NCBI GenBank assembly: GCA_021234155.1
Contig: JAJEKV010000032.1
Coordinates: 3,911,835 to 3,975,834, forward strand
Direction of reading: 5' to 3'
Length of the DNA stretch: 64,000 nt
DNA from: Isoetes taiwanensis
Taxonomy: Eukaryota > Streptophyta > Lycopodiopsida > Isoetales > Isoetaceae
The translations under genes and the position numbers were made by a program. Position 1 is the stretch's first letter. Every line of letters begins with the position of its first letter. The notes under the pieces are model-generated. The model made no database searches and was not told the DNA's origin. It saw only the letters and a list, made by a program, of their open reading frames with translations. Positions 56,890-64,000 of the stretch are shown here, in pieces.

Positions 56890-58430
56890 CTATTCTTGGA
56901 ATCATTTGGTAGGATGGGTTATCCTGAAGAAACTTCTTAACTTGGGCCGTTCCTACCGAGCGTCCCAAGTTCCTGAGGATGTTCGTTGATGACCCGCCCT
57001 GCAAGGCCTGCACCAAGTCTTCTACCCTGTGGTCCGAAGTGTAAGCCGCGGTCACTGTTAGTCTTCCCTGCCGTCGGTAGGGTACGGCGAAGTCGAAGAT
57101 GTCAAGTGCCATCGTTCTCTTGACTAGGATGACGTGGTCAACTGTTGAGAGCAGTCGAGCATGCCTACCAAAGCCTGAGAGTGCGATGAGCATGAACACT
57201 CCTTCTTCACCCCTGGGGCTGAATTTGCGGTGGATGACTGCTATCCTCCCGTCCATCAGCAGAGGAAGATAATACCTTAGTGACCTGTCCCTGCCTGCTG
57301 CTGTTGATTCGTCGTCAGGTCGGGCGCCAGCTCTATGCCTTGCCGCATATTCGTCGACGTCAATCTCTGTGAGGTCTCCAAAGTCCCCGAACATGCCGAT
57401 GTGATTCGCCAGTCGATTTCGCCTCTTCTCTCTCGAGGGGGCTGGTGTCGAAGAACTTCGGCATCAAAATATTCGTGGTCTTACCCGCGGATCCCCATCC
57501 GTTCTGGATGGCATAGAATTCTTCTTGAGAGGGCGGATCCCGAGCTTCCATCATTTGCTTGGGATGCTCTTTATGCGCTGGATATATGAAGTCGACTCCG
57601 GTATAGGTGTGTCGGCTTCTCTTACTGGATTGGGAAGTCGGAAGCTTCGATCGATGAAATCATCTAGATTCCGTTGTTGTCGCAGAAGATCTGACGAACA
57701 ACTCGTCAAGTCGGTACTCCCGGGCTCTGCATTCAGGGAGGTTCTGGATGTCGTTGAGGAGCAGGTACTCCTGGCCGTTGATGATAATGGGGGCCAGGCT
57801 TGTGATACCTAGCCCGAGCGGGGGAACAATCCTGAGGGTCTGCCGGTCCTGTTCGAGAATCTGCATCTCCTGCTCTGCTAGTTGCCACTCTTGGTCGGGG
57901 TCGAGCTCGACGTAGTCTTCGTCATCTGAGTCGATCGCTTCCTCTTCGGCTCTTCCTTCTTGCTCTGCTTGATACTGCAATAGGAGTTGGCCTTCCGCTG
58001 AAGAGGCTAAGGGGTCTATGTTCATGGCAGGAATAGAGGTTTCCCCGATTGGGTTCTGGGCACGGTGAGAAAGGAAGATGGCTAGGGCAGTGGTGTAGGA
58101 GAAGTACTTGGTCCTATTAGCGGTCAAGACCATGTAGTCTGGCAACCTAGCAGCTTTGTTGGTCAGATATTTGGAAATGTTGGGGACATCACCTAAGGCT
58201 GCTTGGAGGGATGGCCTGGGAACAAAATATCCTGTACAAGGGGGGAGCTGTACTAAGGACGGTCCTACCCTAGCTTGGAACTCTGTCATGACTTGCATAT
58301 AGGCTGGGGTTGCCTGCGCAGTGGCTTGGACATCTATCTTCTTCTGGAAAACTTGGAAAATGGCATTGACATCAGCCTCAGCTACATGGGCACTGGCGCT
58401 GTACCATCGCCGAAAGTCTGAAGTTGCCAT
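56890..58430 (-). pseudogene. ORF1 upstream of gag, copy C
   Basis: The start ATG at 58430 gives MATSDFRRWYSASAHVAEAD, the clearest N-terminus of the three. The frame is open from 58430 to about 57680 (256 codons), breaks between 57680 and 57390 where many small differences from copies A and B cluster, and resumes from 57394 to 56861 with the conserved C-terminal region. The final codons differ (PSYQMIPRIV) because of a local change at a GCTGG site. Same unidentified family as copies A and B. Confidence 0.6.
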
Positions 58431-59141
58431 GGATCTTGAGTGAACTAGACTAACAAAAGATGCTGAAGCGCCTAAGGGAGCTGAAAGCTCGCTTAAAAGC
58501 TAGGAGCAAATCTGTAGGATGCTAAATGAGAAATGGGGACCTATTTATAGACAAGGGGAAAACCCTAATTTTTGGATGACTTGGAAAAATCTTGGGGTTG
58601 GGTAATTCTCACCTATTTTGAGGTCAAATTGGGGATTGAAAAGCTAGTTTGAGGGTTTGAGCATGAATAGGACTATCTAATGAACCTATTGCAACAAACT
58701 TGAGTTCAATTGGATGTGGTATGCTAGAGAAAATGGTGAAAGGTCTCACAGTGTGCGCTGGGAGGCCAACCTAAAGTTTAGGTTGAGTCCTGGCGCATAC
58801 CGTGAGACATTTGGCCCTAATTGGTCAAAACATATCCAAACAAGATCATCTAAGAGTCAAAACATGATAATCTCGCCGAGATATGCAAGATTGACCCCTT
58901 ACTTGGCCGATTTGGAGATGTTTGGGATTAGTTTTGGTATGAAAGTATCACGGTGTGCGCTGGGAGGCCGACCCAAAGTTTAGTTTTGGGTCTTGGCGCA
59001 TACCGTGAGACATTCCTCACTAAATGACCTTAAAGTATCCGATTTGACTAAAACAAAAGGCAATTATTGCTAATTCAACCTAGCTAACAACAATTATACA
59101 CTTATAATTTACCCAAAACAACTTTGTATTCACAAAATTTA

Positions 59142-59399
59142 TCATTTACAAAATTGATGAGGTTCCCCTTTAATGTGACTAGCCAGATGCATGTCTTTCT
59201 TCATGAGAGTCACCCTCTTGGCGTGTACAGTGCATGCTGTTGAGTCTTCAAAATGCTGCACTAGCTTTTGCTCGGCTGCTGCTGGGGTCCTTGCTCGTGC
59301 CGCTCCTCTGAGGTTGTTTCCTCGTCTGATGAAGGCTGGCCTCCTCCTGCGGGCAACAAGGCTCCTATCAAGAACAGGAAAGGATAAGAAAGACTTCAT
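59142..59399 (-). pseudogene. histone H3 fragment, CENH3-like C-terminus
   Basis: The minus-strand frame ends at TGA 59142-59144. Its last half reads KLVQHFEDSTACTVHAKRVT then LMKKDMHLASHIKGE. It aligns without gaps to the end of the histone fold of H3 ([20 protein letters not shown], then MPKDIQLARRIRGE). The VTLMKKD form, with Lys in place of the Pro of canonical H3, is closer to plant centromeric H3 (CENH3). Upstream is an Arg-rich part (ARRRRPAFIRRGNNLRGAAR) and PAAAEQ, which fits the preceding helix end (QEAAEAY). The rest of the fold is missing and a short unrelated tail (PHQFCK) is added. The last 89 bp are also present at the right ends of units A and B. Confidence 0.75.
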
Positions 59400-60240
59400 G
59401 GAAGAAATGGACTTAAACTTTTTGGTAATGTGATCAATTTGTAAATTTGTTTATATTATACTTCTAACTATGCTGCCATTTTTGTTTCTATAAGTAAACA
59501 CTATATTTCACTTCTTATTGTTCCGATTGACATCTATAGTAGTAGGAATCGGCCGATTGATAATATGAAAATCTGGTTAGGTTGAGTAACAACAGGAAAT
59601 TTTCAGTACAGTGGAAAAAGTTTGCCCAACACTGGTTGCGGGAACTTCAAAATCATGACAAAACCCTACTATAACTTCTTTTAGCACATCATCATGGTAC
59701 AATAAAGGCTAAGGTTAGCCAAATAGCTATTTTGTAGTTTTTTTGTCAAGAAAAATGGCTAAAGTAAATGGGAAAAAATGCAAAAAATAAGAAAATTTTA
59801 GCCCAATTTTTTTGCTGACCAAGTGAGATTCTACATTGATTAGCCAAACCTCCACCTCTAGAAAGTTCCACCAGAACATTGATTAGCTAAACCTAAGAAA
59901 GACCGGGCTTGAAAAATGGATGGATTAGCCTAGAAACTGACACCAAGATATGTATGAACTTTAAGAAATTACCAAGTAGGGTCCCTTTTTTTTGTATTAA
60001 TTTTTCCTTGTTCTAGGTACAAAGTTGATGCATTAGATAAATGATTATATCTAGAAGGAATAATGTGCTCTTTTTGGGTTGCCCCTAAGGGGGCAAACCC
60101 TTGTTTATGTGGGTTTATGGCATATCCAAGTATATGCCAGCATATGCCTAGGATATGCTGATGACTGCTCAAAACTGGCTGTTGCCAGTAAACTGGCGGT
60201 CAGCCCTGTTGCCGCGCGAACCCCCTTCAAGACTCTACCT
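59400..60240. other. gene-free stretch
   Basis: AT-rich DNA with no recognisable gene. Near 60127-60165 the word ATATGCC/GGATATGC recurs. Confidence 0.55.
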
Positions 60241-60245
60241 GAGTC

Positions 60246-61147
60246 ATTTGCTGCAGCATGGTGGGCTCGATAAGCTCTGGGATGATGTCGTTGCCGGACC
60301 TCAGCATGAAATGGGGCTTCGCAGATTAAGAACTCGGCCCATGAGCTTTGAGTACGCGTCAAAGAAAGCAGCTCCTCCCCTGTTTCTACTTTCCAAGTGA
60401 GTTTTTTTATCCGTTTTCTGTTTGGTAGAGTAATTTCAACAAGAAATGGATCTAGCTGTTTGGAAAGTTAGATCTCATGTCTTATTGCACAACCTCCCTT
60501 CGGTTCTTCTTCCCCAAAAAACATCATTGCCAGAGCTCCTATCCTTGACACAAGCCCGAGTGTGCAGATGTGGCCTGGGACAGTAGCTTGCAATGCCTGT
60601 GTAATTTCCATTCCGGATGTTAGCTTCTTCAGGGATTCTTGAAGGACCTCTAGAGACTGAAATGCTGCAAAATAAGAGGAGGCATATGATGCTTTAATCC
60701 ATTGTTTCTCCTGTTCTTTGAGGCTATTAAGAGATTCAATGGCTTCCTCAACATGAAGAGCAAAGCGCTCAAACTCTGTATAAAAATGGGAGCTCAGACT
60801 CATACTCACTTGGACAGCCTATGTGTGCTGCCAGTGCAGATTCATGCAATGCATTGTCAAAGAATGCCTCAAATTGGCCATGACATATTGGAAGCTGTTT
60901 CTGAATAGACTATTCGAACATGCACCTCTTGCAGCTACAAGTAAAGCCCCAATTGTCACATGAAAGTTGGCGACATTTTACGGGCTGTAAAACTTCAAAA
61001 TATGGAGCAGTGATTGGTTTCCCTGCCTGGATATAGTGTGAACAATTTCTGGCCAGCAGGGTTCTCTGTGACAGAAAATGCTAGGCTTGGGGCCACTAAG
61101 AAGCCTGCGGAGCCTTTTCAAAAAACAGCACCAACTATTTTTGACTG
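60246..61147 (+). pseudogene. DRM1/auxin-repressed (dormancy-associated) gene fragments
   Basis: Two exon-like pieces on the plus strand. The first (60246-60396) reads GLDKLWDDVVAGPQHEMGLRRL and ends at a GTGAGT donor. This is the signature N-terminus of the dormancy/auxin-associated family (LDKLWDDVVAGP...GLGKLRK). The second (61060-61147, after a CAG acceptor) reads FSVTENARLGATKKPAEPF then TAPTIFDW and ends at a GTAAG donor. It matches the family's C-terminal region (FN-x-G-x-NLATK...SPTVYDW). The family's roles are in growth arrest and are poorly defined. I find no in-frame start, no Ser/Pro-rich middle exon and no final LYSGETRSK exon, so it looks like a decayed or captured gene. The unidentified minus-strand exons lie between the two pieces. 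Confidence 0.7.
60468..60900 (-). pseudogene. two exons of an unidentified host-type gene
   Basis: Minus-strand exon a (60900-60810, AG acceptor and GTGAGT donor) encodes QFEAFFDNALHESALAAHIG. Exon b (60775 to at most 60468) follows in matching phase after a 34-nt gap with a TATACAG acceptor. It encodes FERFALHVEEAIESLNSLKE and SYFAAFQSLEVLQESLKKLT, a helical, Leu-rich sequence. The two exons join in frame, so this is probably real coding sequence, but a 34-nt intron is too short for normal splicing and neither a start nor further exons are seen. I cannot name the protein. It may be a captured fragment like its neighbours. Confidence 0.4.
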
Positions 61148-61484
61148 GTAAGACCAAAGCTTTATCAAATTTACCACATGTGATTTATATCTAACCACAT
61201 GTGATGTTTGTTAAACAACTCCAAGCTTGGCAAACCTTCCAAAATGCTAAGAATCACCTTCTTATGCCCATTGCAGGTTGGTGATCAGTATTTTGGACAG
61301 ATGAAGCCGCTCCATTTTGGGGCTTTACATCACGAGATGTGGTGTTTGCAATATCAAGAAATAAGCAAAGAATATGTCGCACAAACCAATAACAATCTTA
61401 GCAGTTGTATATGTTATACTGCAAGCTTATTCATTATGTTTGTTAAGATGATGAAGTGTCTGACATTTACAATTCTCGCTGTAG

Positions 61485-61903
61485 ATGCTAATAAGACAGG
61501 AGTAGCTCAAGAGACTTTACATAATGCGATAAAGAAAGGTAGCAAAGCTATGACAGAGCATGAGGCAAGGCTGATTTTAGGCGTCAATGAAAACACACCT
61601 TGGGAGCAAGTCTTGGAGGTAGGTTCTATTCATTACTTAAGCAAGGTCCGCAAAAAGTTTGGACCCAAATAATTCCTGATTATTAGACTAGAGAGATCAT
61701 CACCAGTCCATTGGTGCTCAACCCCAATACATGTCTTCGTGTTGCAAATGAGTCTATATATGATGTCGCTCGATATAAAGTCCGTTTTGGCGAGAGATAC
61801 AATCATCTTTTGAGAGAAATGGCAAGATAGGGAGCTTTTATTTGCGTCTAAAGTGCAAAGAGCAAAGGAGTGTTTAGAATCTGCAACAAGAGAGCAGGCG
61901 TGA
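61485..61903 (+). pseudogene. PAM16 (mitochondrial import motor subunit) 3' exons, frameshifted
   Basis: PAM16/TIM16 is the J-like protein that holds and restrains the J-protein PAM18 at the TIM23 import motor in the inner mitochondrial membrane. The exon 61485-61618 reads DANKTGVAQETLHNAIKKGS then MTEHEARLILGVNENTPWEQ, the conserved start of its J-like domain. It has an AG acceptor and a GTAGG donor. The last exon, about 61795-61903, gives RYNHL, ERNGKIGSFYLR and KVQRAKECLESATREQA followed by TGA, but two single-base shifts (near 61810 and 61849) are needed to join these pieces. The membrane-anchoring 5' exon (MAARIL-type) is not found upstream. Either a pseudogene or a captured fragment; sequence error at the two indels is possible. 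Confidence 0.75.
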
Positions 61904-64000
61904 ACTCGGCAATTGCCTTGTAAGCTGCTTATATTTGGTCCTATTTGTTTTAAATGTTATCTTAATATAAGCGAGAATGAAGTCGATCCCGCTTTTCTGA
62001 CAAGGTAAATAAGCATGGCCATCATTACGTTTCTTAAATTGTTGAATGTTGGTCAAGTAAACTTAATTGGTTCAACCACCAATTAAAATTGTAGTAATTG
62101 CATTCCCCAAATTGGGTTTTGTGCATGGACGTGCCAAGCAACTGTACCCAAATAGGATCTCAAAAGATGTTTGCCATGTAATACTGAACTCTTATGTCTT
62201 CTCTTGCTTGTATTATTGTGTGTCATGAGGTGTTTTACATGCCATTGGGGTGTGTTGATGCTTGAAATAGGCAAAGCAGATTTAGGTTCTTTGTTAGAGA
62301 GTAAGCGTGTTTGGATTCCATGTTGTATACAACGTTTTGTTTTCCATGGAGACCAAAATGGTCTATAGATGACCCAATACGAAGTTTGAAAACCAATGGA
62401 GGGCATCAGAATTGTGGCAGACTTGGCAAAGCGTTTGAGAAAGAGTGGTAAATAGAAAGAGATGTCGAACTGAATAAAACATTTGGGAGGCTTATATGGA
62501 GAATATTCAGAGGTAATATACGTTCCAATAGAGTTGAAAATGGCAGAAAAACAATCTTCATTTCAATATATGGGGTATAATTCACTCATATTAGAAGCAA
62601 TGTAAAATTTACCAAATTCATTGATGGGAAGCAAAGGGCTCCATTTACGAAAGAATAGTTGAAATGTGTCAAACGTTGATCTGCTAGTCTTTAACAAAAA
62701 GTTTATAATTCTAGGTTTCCACATTCGACGAGAAGATAGGGATACATTAGCCAATAAATGGAGTTAACTAAGATCTCTTTATGAAGTCTGAGCAGTTGAT
62801 TCCATAATTTTTTAATTTTGGCATAGTGGTTGAGGAGTTCTTGTTCCCAACAAAGTCTTCTAACTAAGAATTAATGATCTCTGTCTCAAATTCAATACAG
62901 CTTGGAATAAACAACATCTCATTCAAATATAAATATTTCAAAGAGAACACAAGGAGACATTACAACAAAGAGATTCGGTTTTAAGTGCTAGAAATTTTGG
63001 AAACGCGAAAATGGTTATATAAGACCTCGAAGCACAGAAAGTATAGCCGGAGCTTCTGCTGCTGTTGAGCCCAGTGAAGGAAGATCATCTCAACAGATGG
63101 GATAGGAAAGCTTCTTGGAGGCATTAAACGACGTCTGTTGTCCTTTAAATTTCAATCCATATGGAATCAGGAACACGATCCTATTCAATATTCCCATTAA
63201 CTTGGCATATTCAAATGTTTATGTGGTTGTTTTATTGGCACTTGCGAGTACTGATATTTGGCTTGCAGAAGGCTCAACAACTCAGGCGCTTTTATCATCA
63301 GTTTCAGCAATATGCAGACCTGATTATGCTAAAGGTATTTTGTTTGTTTTACTTTGCTCATTTATGTGGAGAAAAAATAAATAGAGCTTTTATTATCTGT
63401 TATAGGTACAGTATCTGGATCAACATCATTTGCTGATAAGATTTGGAAGTACTGAGGTGATTTACATCTTTTGAATGTCATTGAGTTTATATTCTCCTTA
63501 TATTAGGGGTCACGCAATACAGATGTGCAGACATTAATTTTCGTGGTTTACAACTTTGAGACAACAGAAATTTTAGAATTTGAGCAGGTTTGTGACTTTG
63601 AATCTCTTGGCAACTATTTTAAGGGTTGAAAACATGTTGCATCTTTGGTAATTGACAGAATTCATCTGAAGAGTTTCTTCGGTTTTATGAAAATTTCTGC
63701 AATTTTTTTCGTGTACCCCAACAGTCTATGCGATATATAACGTCATATTCACACACAACAACAACACACAACTACTATAAACATTATTAACACAAACCAT
63801 TGCATTTAACACATTTTAATTAAAACCCCCCTTAAACCCCCTTTGGTTTGGGTGCATATTCACACGGGGGGTTACTCCGGGCATCGAGAGCTGTCGGATG
63901 GGCATATTTGGGCTTTGTTCCTTGATCTGGACCGTACATAGCGATCCTCGTTTGTGGGGTATGCATGTACAAGTTTTTATATACTGTATATTGAGATTTG
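61904..64000. other. no recognised gene
   Basis: AT-rich DNA. A 67-bp exon-like stretch at about 63268-63334 (KAQQLRRFYHQFQQYADLIM, bounded by AG and GT) is Gln-rich and unidentified. Nothing else is supportable on either strand. Confidence 0.5.

Larger units (their letters stand above)
40734..59234 (-). mobile_element. chromodomain Ty3/gypsy element, 5' half triplicated, no 5' LTR found
   Basis: In its own (minus) direction the element has, from the right, three tandem copies of a leader-ORF1-gag-protease block (59234-46135). The last copy continues into RT, RNase H, integrase and chromodomain (to 43345), then an untranslated stretch, a polypurine tract (42396-42384) and the 3' LTR (42383-40734). 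Pol order with integrase after RNase H and a C-terminal chromodomain marks a Ty3/gypsy chromovirus. No sequence resembling the 1.65-kb LTR is present upstream of ORF1; the first copy instead begins inside a histone H3-like fragment. All frames carry interruptions as sequenced. Confidence 0.88.
54872..59234 (-). repeat. tandem unit C (4363 bp)
   Basis: Rightmost repeat. Its right end GTGTACAGTGCA is continuous with the upstream part of the histone H3-like frame (TGCTGTTGAGTC...), so this is the original, unrearranged right junction. Confidence 0.95.

Overview
The window is nuclear DNA of a land plant, most likely a fern or another spore-bearing plant. Three things point there. The protein genes have many short introns and plant-type splice sites. 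Two inserted pieces of the plastid gene ndhB keep Pro/Ser codons where seed plants encode Leu, the state expected before heavy C-to-U RNA editing. Most of the DNA is decayed LINE, Ty1/copia and Ty3/gypsy elements. I cannot name the species.

Layout. 1-6083: LINE remnants and two copies of a nuclear repeat plus ndhB intron/exon cassette; one copy is split by a LINE and the other is an empty site. 6084-11451: a copia element on the minus strand with a complete 3' LTR and a truncated 5' LTR. 11452-13007: a decayed transposon-like gene. 13290-18720: a minisatellite, then a modular imperfect palindrome of about 4.7 kb whose arms are arrays of a 20-odd-bp repeat. 18720-22930: mostly non-coding, with a scrap of alpha-tubulin exon 1. 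22938-28110: a second transposon-like gene family (minus) and unidentified coding fragments (plus). 29884-30844: a small, apparently intact plastid or membrane protein gene. 31623-38258: an apparently intact 15-exon gene for a plastid-targeted alpha-amylase with a long N-terminal coiled coil, the best host gene here. 39000-40700: microsatellites and a LINE tail. 40734-59234: a chromodomain Ty3/gypsy element on the minus strand. It has a 1.65-kb 3' LTR and an extra ORF of about 510 aa upstream of gag, and its 5' half is present three times in tandem. 59142-61903: fragments of unrelated host genes (CENH3-like histone H3, DRM1/auxin-repressed family, an unidentified two-exon piece, PAM16). 61904-64000: nothing recognised.

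Functionally, only two host genes look intact, the coiled-coil alpha-amylase and the 274-aa protein. The rest is mobile DNA and its debris. The most unusual parts are the amylase architecture, the gypsy element with its extra ORF and a leader containing hairpins, its triplication through a 3-bp microhomology whose breakpoint lies inside a CENH3-like fragment, and the modular palindrome. Differences between the three 4.36-kb copies cluster at CTG/CAG sites. That raises the possibility that many frameshifts in repeats are consensus errors at CHG-methylated cytosines, so broken frames in the transposons should be read with care.
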